This document shows, in pieces, positions 34,415 through 43,852 of a stretch of 64,000 nt of DNA. Numbering within the stretch: the first letter of the stretch is position 1; each line of letters starts with the position of its first letter. This stretch comes from Chitinophagaceae bacterium. GTDB taxonomy: Bacteria; Bacteroidota; Bacteroidia; Chitinophagales; Chitinophagaceae. Both the position numbers and the translations under genes were made by a program. The stretch lies in assembly GCA_016720565.1 (NCBI GenBank), contig JADKKJ010000001.1, positions 248,001 to 312,000 on the forward strand, given 5' to 3'. Under the pieces are notes generated by a model. The model searched no databases. It saw nothing but the letters and a program-made list of their open reading frames with translations, and had not been told where the DNA came from.

Positions 34415-35017
34415 CTAAGAAGCTGGTTGTGCGCCGAAGGTAGTGAATCCAAAGCGCTTATTGAAGTAAAGGCCGGCCGCCAGCCCATAGATAGAACCCA
34501 CCAACGCGCCAGCGATCACATCCAGGGGGTAATGAACGCCGATATAGACCTGGGCAAAAGCGATCAGGGGCGCCCAGGAGAGTACCAGCCAGGTCCATTT
34601 TCCCAGTGTATGCCTGAAACTGCTGATGAAAAATACCGACATGGCAAAATGGTTGGCGGCATGGTTTGAAATAAAACTAAACCCTCCTGCACATTTATTG
34701 ATCACCAGCCTTACATGTTCGCTGAATGCCGGGTCATTACAGGGCCGTATTCGGTGAAAAACATGCTTGAACGCATAGGTGCCAGTCATATCCGTGAGGG
34801 CAACGGTTGCCAGGAAAAAAACGGCCCACCAGATCCCCCGCGTCTTAAAATTAAGGATCACAAATACCAGGAGAAAAAGATAAAGCGGCGCCCAGTTCAC
34901 GGAATTCCGCATGAAGGGCATGATCGCATCGAAGACAGGATTGCTGCAGCCGCTGTTGATCTGACGAAACAGCCATTGATCCCATTCCTGTAGTTGAGAA
35001 AGTATAGAAAGCAGCAT
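34415..35017 (-). CDS. PAP2-family membrane phosphatase
   Basis: A 200-residue protein with about five helices and the three phosphatase motifs: KHVFHRIRPC (near 84), SFISNHAANHF (near 113, where the usual SGH is SNH) and VYIGVHYPLDVIAG (near 166). Such enzymes dephosphorylate undecaprenyl diphosphate, phosphatidic acid or related lipids on the periplasmic face. First gene of a pair with the CBS-domain protein. Confidence 0.92.
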   Translation of the reverse strand: MLLSILSQLQEWDQWLFRQINSGCSNPVFDAIMPFMRNSVNWAPLYLFLLVFVILNFKTRGIWWAVFFLATVALTDMTGTYAFKHVFHRIRPCNDPAFSEHVRLVINKCAGGFSFISNHAANHFAMSVFFISSFRHTLGKWTWLVLSWAPLIAFAQVYIGVHYPLDVIAGALVGSIYGLAAGLYFNKRFGFTTFGAQPAS

Positions 35018-35087
35018 TTACGAAAATAATGATTTTCCCGCCTCCCGGCATGCGCTAATCTCTTATCCCTAATCCCTGAGCTCCAAT

Positions 35088-37067
35088 CTATTTCTTATTA
35101 TTCAGGATCAAATACCTGGCTGTTTCAAAATAGGCGTTGGTAAAGGCACTTAAGGCTGTTTTCGCAGAATCTTTTTGACTGGACGTAAAATGGTTGTTAT
35201 GCAAAGGCAAAAGTTCTTCGTCAGGGAAATTGATATTTCGGGTGAAATAAAAATCATCCGTTACCATGCCTATCCCTCCCGCTGTATTGGTAATAAAAGC
35301 AAAATTATTCTTCTTATTGGGGTCCAGCAGGTCTCTTCCAAGGCTGGTATTCTTATACGCGATATGGATCAATCCGGCAATGGTTGGAAGAACATCCACC
35401 TGGGATACCACTTCTTTCCTCCATTCTGGCGTTAGTAACTGGGGGGCATAAAAAAGCAGTGGCACATGTTCATCCGTAAGTCGGGCGCTGGTCCATACAG
35501 AAGGATAGATGGCTTCGGCATTTCCAGCTACCCCATGATCGCCTACAAATACAAAAATGGTATTCTGGAAATAGGGTTCTTTTTCCGCAGCGCTGAGGAA
35601 TTCCTGGATGCAGTAATCAAAATAACGGAAAGCATTGAATTCGTCCAGGCTGCCAAAACCATATTTCAATAACTGATCATCGGGAACAACTATTTTATGG
35701 AAGTCGGTATCCCGGGGCGAAATGGATTTGTCGTAAGGGCGATGGTTGCCCGAGGTTTGTATATAGGCAAAGAAAGGCTTTGCTTCTTTTCTGAAAACAG
35801 CATTGGCCTCCAGGAAAAGATCCTTATCACTGATACCCCAAACATTTATTTCCGGTTCCCTGAAACTTCCGCTGGTATGCATTTGCAATCCCTGTATATT
35901 TTTCAGGAGTCCTTCAAAATTCCCGAATTCAGGATCGCCCCCAAGAAAATAATGTTTGTTATAGTCTTCCAGTGAATTGACAATCGTATGCTGGTTAACG
36001 GCTTCGGGGTTGCGACTGGAAAATTTAAAAAGTTGCGCATCCGGTATGCCCGTTAGGATAGCAAATATGCCGCGCGCCGTAGAGAAATGAGGGGTAAAAC
36101 ATTTTTCAAAAAATATCCCCTGCTTCGATATGTTATTGAGGTAAGGAGTAGCATCCAGCGGGTTACCGCTCATGCTTGTTTTATACATGCTGAAAGATTC
36201 GCATTGCACAAGAACAATATTTGGTCTGGTCTCAATGGATCCGCTGCGGGGGGCAATGATCCGCTGGTAGTTGAATTGGGTCGGATCATCCAGTGGCATC
36301 CATTTAGCCATGATAGGAAATGCCTTTCTGGCTTTGATCTCGTTGGCCTCCGGTTTCCGTAATCGGAGTGTGGCGAAAAAATTCTGAAGTGGATTGATGG
36401 CCAGGTAAGATTTGAACGCGTTATGAAAACGGAAACTGTCGTTTCTGCCTAATGGCGGCCAGCTGAAATTTCCCCACATGAAGATCAGCAGGACCAGGCT
36501 GGCTATCACAAAATGTTTCCTTCGGTAAACGATGCCTTTCCCATCCGTCCGGTTGATCACCTGCCAATGGCTTCGATGGTACATCCACCGAAAAAAAACA
36601 ACCGCAGCTACCAGACCCAGCAGCATCCAGAATAGCGGATATGTCTGGCTCATCATACGAAGGGAAATACTGAAATCCTCCACGAAATTCATGGCTCCGG
36701 CATCAAGCGGTGTTTGATTATAGGAAAGGCTTCCAAAACCGGCTGCAAAAAAAAAGAAGACAATGAAAGTGACAATGGCCAGGTAAAGGGTCCAGATCTT
36801 TTTATTTCTTGCCGAATAAAAAGGGGAAAGCCTGGGCAACATACTTACCAGCACAATGGGAAGTAATGCAAATGATATCCAGCGAAGGTCATACCGGATA
36901 CCCATCAGGAAAGAGGGCAGCACCTCGCTGAGATCAATTCCTTCCGGGTAAAATTTATTCCTGAAGGCGAAAAAAGTAATGAATCGGTAAAGGGTGAAGA
37001 TCAGCAGGAATAAAATAAACAGGTTGGCTACCCAGATCAAGGTCTTGGGTAACCTGTATCTCATCAT
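35088..37067 (-). CDS. LTA synthase-family membrane sulfatase
   Basis: A 659-residue protein with about five N-terminal helices (to about residue 190) and an extracytoplasmic alkaline-phosphatase/sulfatase domain. The domain begins NIVLVQCESFSM, with the metal-binding Glu, and has the Thr nucleophile context HFSTARGIFA. Metal ligands recur in FVFVGDHGVAG. In Gram-negative bacteria this fold transfers phosphoglycerol or phosphoethanolamine to glycans and lipids; the acceptor is unknown here. Two consecutive Met codons (37067, 37064) are the likely starts. It follows the methyltransferase gene by 63 bases. Confidence 0.88.
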   Translation of the reverse strand: MMRYRLPKTLIWVANLFILFLLIFTLYRFITFFAFRNKFYPEGIDLSEVLPSFLMGIRYDLRWISFALLPIVLVSMLPRLSPFYSARNKKIWTLYLAIVTFIVFFFFAAGFGSLSYNQTPLDAGAMNFVEDFSISLRMMSQTYPLFWMLLGLVAAVVFFRWMYHRSHWQVINRTDGKGIVYRRKHFVIASLVLLIFMWGNFSWPPLGRNDSFRFHNAFKSYLAINPLQNFFATLRLRKPEANEIKARKAFPIMAKWMPLDDPTQFNYQRIIAPRSGSIETRPNIVLVQCESFSMYKTSMSGNPLDATPYLNNISKQGIFFEKCFTPHFSTARGIFAILTGIPDAQLFKFSSRNPEAVNQHTIVNSLEDYNKHYFLGGDPEFGNFEGLLKNIQGLQMHTSGSFREPEINVWGISDKDLFLEANAVFRKEAKPFFAYIQTSGNHRPYDKSISPRDTDFHKIVVPDDQLLKYGFGSLDEFNAFRYFDYCIQEFLSAAEKEPYFQNTIFVFVGDHGVAGNAEAIYPSVWTSARLTDEHVPLLFYAPQLLTPEWRKEVVSQVDVLPTIAGLIHIAYKNTSLGRDLLDPNKKNNFAFITNTAGGIGMVTDDFYFTRNINFPDEELLPLHNNHFTSSQKDSAKTALSAFTNAYFETARYLILNNKK

Positions 37068-37130
37068 CAACTGGTGTATTCCTGGGTAACCTGCCACCGG
37101 GTAAACTTATCGTTTTTTATTGTAAACAAT

Positions 37131-37937
37131 CTAAGTAAGTGCATCTGCAGGCCTTCCATCGCTGTATATCCTTTTCTCTTTATCTCCGCTCATCATCTCC
37201 GCACGTGAAGCAATGAGTATAAGCCTGGGTGTTTTTTTAATATCAAATGGCGAGAATGCATAATCACCATACACTTCTTTTACCTGCATACCCTGGAAAG
37301 CAAGCATATCGGTAAGGTCGCCTAATGAGAATTTCGCCACCTGTTCAGTATTGTCAAAAGGTTCGGGTAAGGAAGGATCTGTAACGATGATCCGTTTAAA
37401 AAAATAATCTTCGTCTTCCCAGCGATGTATCTCATACCGGGTATCGCCAAGGATCTTGATCTCATTGGGAACCAGGTGGGCTTCAGAATAATGCACATTC
37501 AGGTAATCGATCACAAAGCATCCCCGGGGGTGCAGACTTTCCACAATGGTGCGCATGGCATCGTCATGTTCGCGCCTGGTCCGGAAATAGCCAAAGCTGG
37601 TAAAAAAGTTGAACGCGTAATCGTAATAGTTGGCCCGGAAGGGAAGGCGCATATCGTGAACAAAAAATTCCAGTTTTTCATTCTCGAATTTTTTTGCATA
37701 CTCAATACTTGATACAGAAAGGTCTATGCCCGTTACCTCAAAACCCATGGATGATAAGGTGCGGCTATGCCGTCCACGGCCACAGGCGATATCCAGCATA
37801 CGGCTGCAGGCAGCGGGCTGCAGGTGTTCCACCAGTTTCCTGATAAACGCCTCCGCCTCCTTTTCATCCCTTTCAAAGTAAAGTTTGTGATAATACGGGG
37901 AATTGAACCATTCTTTGTACCAAGCCTGTTCTGCCAT
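37131..37937 (-). CDS. Class I SAM-dependent methyltransferase
   Basis: A 268-residue cytoplasmic protein with motif I MLDIACGRGRHSRTL near residue 47, motif II GIDLSVSS and FFVHDMRLPF further on. The N-terminal AWYKEWFNSPYYHKLYFERDE is characteristic of a widespread Bacteroidota methyltransferase group of unknown substrate. It heads the unit with the LTA-synthase-like gene. Confidence 0.88.
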   Translation of the reverse strand: MAEQAWYKEWFNSPYYHKLYFERDEKEAEAFIRKLVEHLQPAACSRMLDIACGRGRHSRTLSSMGFEVTGIDLSVSSIEYAKKFENEKLEFFVHDMRLPFRANYYDYAFNFFTSFGYFRTRREHDDAMRTIVESLHPRGCFVIDYLNVHYSEAHLVPNEIKILGDTRYEIHRWEDEDYFFKRIIVTDPSLPEPFDNTEQVAKFSLGDLTDMLAFQGMQVKEVYGDYAFSPFDIKKTPRLILIASRAEMMSGDKEKRIYSDGRPADALT

Positions 37938-37982
37938 CCGGTAAATTTAGGCAACTAATAAAAAATGGTAAAAGTTAAAGCG

Positions 37983-37990
37983 TATTTTTG
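37983..37990 (+). promoter_or_regulatory. -7 box for the glmM-type gene
   Basis: Reads TATTTTTG (TAnnTTTG). It places the transcription start near 37997 and so rules out the frame start at 37988, supporting the GTG at 38033. Confidence 0.6.
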
Positions 37991-38032
37991 CCAGTCGGCA
38001 GATCGCCGGTTCTAAAATTTCAATTTATTAGT

Positions 38033-39439
38033 GTGGCATTGATCAAGAGTATTTCAGGAATCAGGGGTACGATAGGAGGTAAACAGGGTGAGAACCTTAC
38101 CCCACTGGATGTAGTTCGATTTTCAGCGGCTTTTGCAACTATCTTAAAAGAAGGAAAAGGTAAAGGCGCCTGCAAACTGGTGATCGGCCGTGACGGCAGG
38201 ATCAGCGGTGAAATGGTGCAGGAATTAGTGATCCAGACACTGCTCTCCATGGGTGTGGATGTGATCGACCTTGGATTGGCTACTACGCCTACAGTTGAAT
38301 GGGCCGTGAAAGCGGAGCAGGCCGACGGCGGGGTGATCATCACTGCCAGCCATAACCCCAAAGAATGGAACGCGCTTAAATTGTTGAATGCCGAAGGTGA
38401 ATTTATTTCTGCCGATACAGGTAAGGCCCTGCTTTATATTGCCTCCAATGAAGATTTCCAGTTCGCACTGGTTGATAAACTGGGCAGCAGGACCAAAGAT
38501 GATAGTTACCTGGCTAAACATATTGAAGCAATACTCGCTTATCCATTAGTGGATAAACAGGCCATAGAAGAGGCTGGGTTTAAAGTGGTAGTGGATGCCA
38601 TTAATTCTACCGGTGCCATTTTTGTTCCGGCGTTGCTGGAAGCACTTGGATTAAAAGAGGTGATCCTATTGAATGGAGAAGTGAATGGCAGGTTTGAGCA
38701 TAACCCTGAGCCTTTACCTGAACATCTTACCGGCCTGAGCAGTGAAGTGCTCAAGCAAAAAGCCGACCTGGGCATAGCCGTTGATCCGGATGTGGATCGC
38801 CTTTGTTTTGTGAATGAAGACGGAAGCCTTTTTGGAGAAGAATACACCCTGGTGGCCGTAGCCGATTATATCCTGCAGCATAGAAAGGGGAATACCGTGA
38901 GCAATATGAGCAGCACCAAAGCGCTGAAGGAGATCACGCTGAAACACGGTGGAGAATATTTCCCTTCTGCAGTAGGAGAAGTGAACGTGGTGAAGAAAAT
39001 GAAAGAGGTGGAGGCGGTGATAGGAGGAGAGGGAAATGGTGGCATCATAGTTCCTGATTTCCATTATGGGCGGGATGCCCTTATTGGCATCGCCCTGTTT
39101 CTTTCCCATCTTGCCCGCCAGGGCAAAGGGATGAAATCGCTGCGTACGCAATACCCCGACTATTTCATTTCCAAGAATAAGATCGAACTTAAGGACAATA
39201 ATGGCCAGCCTGATCTCAACGAAGTTTTCCAGAAGATCAAAGAGAAGTATAAAAAGAATCCGGTGAATACTGAAGACGGGCTGAAGATCGAATTTGATAA
39301 TGACTGGGTACACCTTCGCAGCAGTAATACAGAACCCATCATACGCATTTATGCCGAAAGCGATTTTGAGACCAAGGCTAATAATATCGCTGTACAGCTT
39401 ATGCGGGATATAAAAGAATTCACTAATTCCTCGGAGTAG
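38033..39439 (+). CDS. glmM: Phosphoglucosamine mutase-type phosphohexomutase
   Basis: A 468-residue alpha-D-phosphohexomutase. Starting from GTG at 38033 it reads MALIKSISGIRGTIGG, the usual N-terminus of Bacteroidota members. The phosphoserine S106 lies in VIITASHNPKEW, the metal-binding loop is DPDVDRLCF and the sugar-binding loop is GGEGNGGI. The expected reaction is glucosamine 6-phosphate to glucosamine 1-phosphate for peptidoglycan and LPS precursors, although phosphomannomutase activity cannot be excluded. Assignment to the family is firm; substrate is inferred. Confidence 0.9.
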   Translation: MALIKSISGIRGTIGGKQGENLTPLDVVRFSAAFATILKEGKGKGACKLVIGRDGRISGEMVQELVIQTLLSMGVDVIDLGLATTPTVEWAVKAEQADGGVIITASHNPKEWNALKLLNAEGEFISADTGKALLYIASNEDFQFALVDKLGSRTKDDSYLAKHIEAILAYPLVDKQAIEEAGFKVVVDAINSTGAIFVPALLEALGLKEVILLNGEVNGRFEHNPEPLPEHLTGLSSEVLKQKADLGIAVDPDVDRLCFVNEDGSLFGEEYTLVAVADYILQHRKGNTVSNMSSTKALKEITLKHGGEYFPSAVGEVNVVKKMKEVEAVIGGEGNGGIIVPDFHYGRDALIGIALFLSHLARQGKGMKSLRTQYPDYFISKNKIELKDNNGQPDLNEVFQKIKEKYKKNPVNTEDGLKIEFDNDWVHLRSSNTEPIIRIYAESDFETKANNIAVQLMRDIKEFTNSSE

Positions 39440-39476
39440 TCCAGCAATGGATATTCTCTGCTAATGCTTCATTTCT

Positions 39477-39484
39477 TATCTTTG
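39477..39484 (+). promoter_or_regulatory. -7 box for the cysteine desulfurase gene
   Basis: Reads TATCTTTG (TAnnTTTG), 10 bases before the ATG at 39495. Confidence 0.6.
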
Positions 39485-39494
39485 CGCCGCGTTT

Positions 39495-40622
39495 ATGCCC
39501 CGTATATACCTTGATAATGCTGCCACTACTCCTTTAGATAAGGAGGTACTTGATGCCATGCTGCCTTATATGACTGAGCAGTTTGGCAACCCTTCCTCTA
39601 TTTACTCCTATGGAAGGGAAACCAGGCTGGCTATTGAAACAGCCAGGAAAACAGTGGCCAGATTACTGCATGTACATCCCAGCGAGATATTTTTTACCAG
39701 TGGTGGCACTGAAAGTAACAATACAGCCATCATGGCCTCCATACGTGACCTGGGCTGTGAGCATATCATCAGTTCGGCCATTGAACACCATGCAGTGCTG
39801 CATAATGTAGAACATTACCATAAGCAGGGAAAAGTGACCACTGATTTTGTCCGTCTTTTACCTGACGGCCACATCGATCTTTCCGACCTCGAAGCTAAAC
39901 TTGCCGCTGCAGGGAAAAAAACACTGGTCAGCCTGATGCACGCCAACAATGAGATCGGCAACCTGCTGGATATGGAAGCCACCGGGGCATTATGTAAGAA
40001 GTACAACGCGATATTTCATTCAGATTGTGTGCAGACCGTTGGACATTACCCGGTAGACCTGAAAAGTTCAGGGGTGCATTTCATCAGTGCGGCAGGGCAT
40101 AAATTTCATGGACCAAAAGGCGTTGGTATTTTATATGTAAGCAATGAAGTGAAGGTGCAGCCTATGCTATTAGGTGGCGGCCAGGAAAGGAATATGAGGG
40201 CCGGCACGGAAAACCTTTATGGCATTGTAGGGTTCTCCCGGGCGCTGGAACTGGCCATGGCCAATCATGAAAAGGATAGTGCTTATATTCAATCGCTGAA
40301 GACCAGCCTGGTCAATAAATTAAAAGAAGAAATTCCTGGAATTGGATTCAATGGGGATGCTGAAGGGAATAGCCTGTATACTGTGCTTAGTGTTCGATTT
40401 CCAAAAACAGAGCGATCGCAGCTGTTATTATTCTCGCTTGATATGAATGATATCTGCGCATCCGGTGGAAGCGCCTGCAGCAGCGGGGCCGATATGGGGA
40501 GCCATGTGATACGCGCGCTCAATGCAGATCCCGAAACAGTAACTGTGCGCTTTTCTTTTTCCAGGCATAACAAAACAGAAGAACTGGATAAACTGGTAGA
40601 GAAACTAAAAGAACTGATCTGA
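39495..40622 (+). CDS. Cysteine desulfurase (IscS/NifS type)
   Basis: A 375-residue PLP enzyme that moves sulfur from cysteine to Fe-S cluster or thio-tRNA assembly. The N-terminus IYLDNAATTPLD, PLP-binding HKF with K203 (SAAGHKFHGPKG) and catalytic C328 in SGGSACSSGAD are all present; the long loop around the cysteine marks class I (IscS/NifS). No iscU or other scaffold gene is adjacent, so its role could be general or in tRNA thiolation. Confidence 0.95.
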   Translation: MPRIYLDNAATTPLDKEVLDAMLPYMTEQFGNPSSIYSYGRETRLAIETARKTVARLLHVHPSEIFFTSGGTESNNTAIMASIRDLGCEHIISSAIEHHAVLHNVEHYHKQGKVTTDFVRLLPDGHIDLSDLEAKLAAAGKKTLVSLMHANNEIGNLLDMEATGALCKKYNAIFHSDCVQTVGHYPVDLKSSGVHFISAAGHKFHGPKGVGILYVSNEVKVQPMLLGGGQERNMRAGTENLYGIVGFSRALELAMANHEKDSAYIQSLKTSLVNKLKEEIPGIGFNGDAEGNSLYTVLSVRFPKTERSQLLLFSLDMNDICASGGSACSSGADMGSHVIRALNADPETVTVRFSFSRHNKTEELDKLVEKLKELI

Positions 40623-40623
40623 T

Positions 40624-40658
40624 AAAAAAAAAGACCCCATAAAGAGGTCTTTTTTTTA
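40624..40658 (+). terminator. Bidirectional terminator
   Basis: An A-run followed by AGACC (to 40635) pairs with GGTCT and a T-run (40645-40658) around a 9-base loop. It can end both the desulfurase gene and the convergent small gene at 40671. Confidence 0.75.
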
Positions 40659-40670
40659 TAAAGAAAGATC

Positions 40671-41039
40671 TTATCGTGTCATGATATTCTGTACAACAAA
40701 TTTTGCCGCATCCGTGTAATTTGCTTTTTCTGCATCAAGCGCAGCTCTGGCAAGTTCCATGTTTGCGTATGAACGTACTTCCGCAGAGCAGCCCACATCA
40801 TTCGTACACATTCCGCTAACTTTTTCTGTCCAGGCTGCTGTTTTTTCAGCGAGTTCAGCTTTATCAGCAACCAGTTTGATATCTGAGAAAAGAACGGTTT
40901 CTTTTCCTTTCACTAATTCCGGCATCTTCGCACGCGAAGTGCAGTAGTAATAAAAACCGCCTTTTGTTTCTGTAGCTTTAGGCTGAAACATAGCAGCGAA
41001 AAATAGAATGGGGATGAGTGCAATTGAAAATGCTTTCAT
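40671..41039 (-). CDS. Small exported protein of unknown function
   Basis: A 122-residue protein with a signal peptide (about residues 1-22, ending QPKATE). The mature part has three cysteines (YYYCTSRAKM, MCTNDVGCSAE) and a helical C-terminal half (ANMELARAALDAEK). The composition suggests a small periplasmic helical protein with one disulfide. No family recognised. Confidence 0.7.
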   Translation of the reverse strand: MKAFSIALIPILFFAAMFQPKATETKGGFYYYCTSRAKMPELVKGKETVLFSDIKLVADKAELAEKTAAWTEKVSGMCTNDVGCSAEVRSYANMELARAALDAEKANYTDAAKFVVQNIMTR

Positions 41040-41181
41040 AAATCTCGTTTTTGGTTTTGGTTAAGTTTATTGCCACTTAATTTAAAACAATTCCAGGGAA
41101 TTTATAGTAAAAATTTTACACTATCAGTGTTCTTTTACTAGCAGATATTACGCAATAGGCTCATTAACAGTATGTTATAAA

Positions 41182-41403
41182 TTACAGGTAATACCAGGGA
41201 TTACGCCGGGCGGCGCGCATGTATTTTTTCCAATTGCGCCAGAACGCCAGCACCATATACACAATGATGGGGGAGCCCAGCGTGAGCAGGGAAGTGTAAA
41301 TGAAATATTGCCGGATCTTGCTGGTGGCAATGCCCAGGCGATGTCCGATAGCGGAGCATACACCAAATGCGTTCCATTCTACAAAACTCTTCAGCTTATT
41401 CAT
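41182..41403 (-). CDS. PspC-domain small membrane protein
   Basis: A 73-residue protein, MNKLKSFVEWNAFGVCSAIGHRL at the start, followed by a helix (about residues 32-54, FIYTSLLTLGSPIIVYMVLAFW) and a basic tail. The GVCSAIGHRLGIATSKIR segment is the PspC core (GVCaGlA.ylgid...vR). PspC proteins sense or counter envelope stress; the rest of the psp system is not present here. The longer frame to 41451 lacks the family N-terminus. Confidence 0.82.
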   Translation of the reverse strand: MNKLKSFVEWNAFGVCSAIGHRLGIATSKIRQYFIYTSLLTLGSPIIVYMVLAFWRNWKKYMRAARRNPWYYL

Positions 41404-41467
41404 ACTGCAATTTATAAAATTCTGAATATTCCCCCGCGTGAATCGGGCCAAGGATAAACGATTTTCG

Positions 41468-41475
41468 TAATTTTG
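41468..41475 (+). promoter_or_regulatory. -7 box for the aconitase gene
   Basis: Reads TAATTTTG (TAnnTTTG), giving a leader of about 35 bases before the ATG at 41517. Confidence 0.6.
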
Positions 41476-41516
41476 CGGCTCTTACTACGTAATCTCTTAA
41501 CAGCAAACAATTTGCC

Positions 41517-43786
41517 ATGGTCTTCGATCTAGATCTCATTAAAAAAGTATATAAGGAATTACCTGCAAAAGTGGAAGCCGCCAGGAAACTGGTTGGTCGC
41601 CCGTTAACCCAGGCCGAAAAGATACTTTATTCGCATTTAAGTGGTTCATTACCTGCCCAGCCCTATGGACGCAGCAAAGATTATGTGGATTTTGCTCCGG
41701 ACAGGGTGGCAATGCAGGATGCAACAGCCCAAATGGCCTTGTTGCAATTTATGACCTGTGGCCGCAAACAGGTAGCCGTTCCTTCAACGGTGCATTGTGA
41801 TCACCTGATCCAGGCTAAAGTTGGAGCGAAAAAAGACCTGGAACTGGCAATAGAGACCAATCGTGAGGTCTACGATTTTCTTTCATCCATCTCAGATAAA
41901 TATGGTATTGGTTTCTGGAAACCTGGTGCGGGGATCATTCACCAGGTGGTATTGGAGAATTATGCATTTCCAGGAGGAATGATGATAGGTACCGATTCCC
42001 ATACCCCTAATGCGGGTGGTTTAGGTATGATCGCCATTGGCGTGGGTGGAGCAGATGCAGTGGATGTAATGGCAGGTCTTCCCTGGGAATTAAAAATGCC
42101 AAAACTTATCGGTGTAAAACTCACCGGAAAAATGAATGGCTGGACCTCAGCCAAGGATGTGATCCTTTGGGTGGCAGGACAACTGACGGTAAAAGGGGGT
42201 ACCGGCGCTGTTGTAGAATATTTCGGTTCCGGTGCGGATAGCATGAGCGCAACCGGAAAGGCAACGGTTTGTAATATGGGCGCGGAGATCGGGGCTACCT
42301 GTTCTCTTTTCGCCTACGACGATAAAATGAGCGCCTACCTGGCGGCAACAGGAAGAGAAGAAGTGGCTGCTTTGGCCAATGGGGTTCGCGCGCATCTTCG
42401 TCCGGATGAGGAAGTGTATGCGGATCCTGCAAAATATTATGATCAGGTACTGGAATTGGACCTGAGCAAACTGGAGCCCTATGTAAATGGCCCGTTCACA
42501 CCAGATCTCGCTACTCCGATCTCCCAAATGAAAGAAGCTGTTGAAAAAAATGGCTGGCCCGCAAAACTGGAAGTAGCATTGATCGGTTCCTGCACTAATT
42601 CTTCTTATGAAGATATCAGCCGTTCCGCATCTATTGTAAAAGATGCGGTAAGCAAAGGAGTAAAGACGCAATCAGAGTTTACGATCACACCGGGAAGTGA
42701 ACTGGTAAGATATACCATCGAAAGAGATGGATTTATCCGTGAGTTTGAACAGGCTGGTGGTGTGGTGCTTGCCAATGCCTGCGGTCCCTGTATCGGTCAA
42801 TGGGCCCGTCATATCGACGATCCCAACCGGAAGAACACGATCATCACTTCATTCAACAGGAACTTTGCAAAAAGGAATGATGGCCTGGCTTCCACGCATG
42901 CGTTTGTGGCTTCTCCTGAAATTGTTACGGCTATGGCTATGGCTGGAACCATTGCCTTTAACCCGCTTACAGATACATTGAAGAATGCCAATGGAGAAGA
43001 TGTAAGATTACAGGAACCCAGCGGTTTTGAATTGCCTCCCAAAGGTTTTGCGGTGGACGATGCCGGTTACCAGGCGCCCGCAGAAGATGGAAGTGGTATA
43101 CAGGTAAAAGTAGCAGAGGATTCCAAACGACTTCAATTGCTGGCTCCATTCAGCGGATGGGAAGGCACCGACCTCAAAGGATTGAAATTGCTGATCAAAG
43201 CAAAGGGAAATGCACCACGGACCATATCAGTATGGCTGGTCCATGGTTGAAATTCAGGGGTCACCTGGATAATATCAGTAACAATATGCTGATCGGCGCG
43301 ATCAATTTTTTCAATGAGAAAACAGATTCTGTAAAGAACCAGCTGACTGGTGAATATGGCGCGGTTCCGGCTACACAACGCGCTTATAAAGCTGCCGGCA
43401 TCGGTTCGGTGGTGGTGGGTGATGAGAATTACGGAGAAGGTTCTTCCCGTGAACATGCAGCTATGGAGCCAAGGCACCTGGGTGTTCGCGCGATCCTGGT
43501 TAGAAGTTTCGCCCGTATTCATGAGACCAATCTTAAAAAGCAGGGAATGCTTGCGCTGACCTTTGCGAATAAGGAAGATTATGATAAGGTAGAGGAAGAT
43601 GATACCATTGATATCATTGGGCTAGAGCATTTCGCACCAGGTTCTCCGTTGACCGTTGTGTTGAATCACAGGAATGGCAGCACCGATTCCATCCAGGTGA
43701 ATCATACCTACAATGAACAACAAATCGAATGGTTCAGGTCAGGTGGCGCTTTGAATGTGATACGTGCCCAATTCGCACGCAACTGA
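41517..43786 (+). pseudogene. acn: Aconitate hydratase, interrupted by a one-base deletion
   Basis: Two overlapping frames (41517-43250 and 43157-43786) encode one mitochondrial-type aconitase. The [4Fe-4S] cysteines C359 (GSCTNSSYED), C422 and C425 (ACGPCIGQ) lie in the first part; the swivel domain and substrate-binding residues lie in the second. The join is at 43208-43210: restoring one A to the run after AAGGG turns LIKAKGNAPRT into LIKAKGKCTTDHIS, exactly the conserved family segment, and gives 756 residues, the normal length. Everything else is intact, so this is either a sequencing error or a very recent inactivation of a TCA-cycle enzyme. Without repair the protein stops at residue 577. 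Confidence 0.9.
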
Positions 43787-43810
43787 TACATGATCGTTCG
43801 GTCATAAAAT

Positions 43811-43838
43811 AAAAAAGGGAGCAACCGCTCCCTTTTTT
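43811..43838 (+). terminator. Bidirectional terminator
   Basis: AAAAAAGGGAGC (43811-43822) pairs perfectly with GCTCCCTTTTTT (43827-43838) around AACC. It serves the aconitase gene and the convergent T9SS cargo gene. Confidence 0.85.
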
Positions 43839-43852
43839 TGTGTCAGATCGTT

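Noticed and set aside
43157..43250. Programmed frameshift in aconitase
   Set aside because: The junction has no slippery heptamer or downstream pseudoknot that I can see, and aconitase is a single continuous frame in related bacteria. A missing base is simpler.
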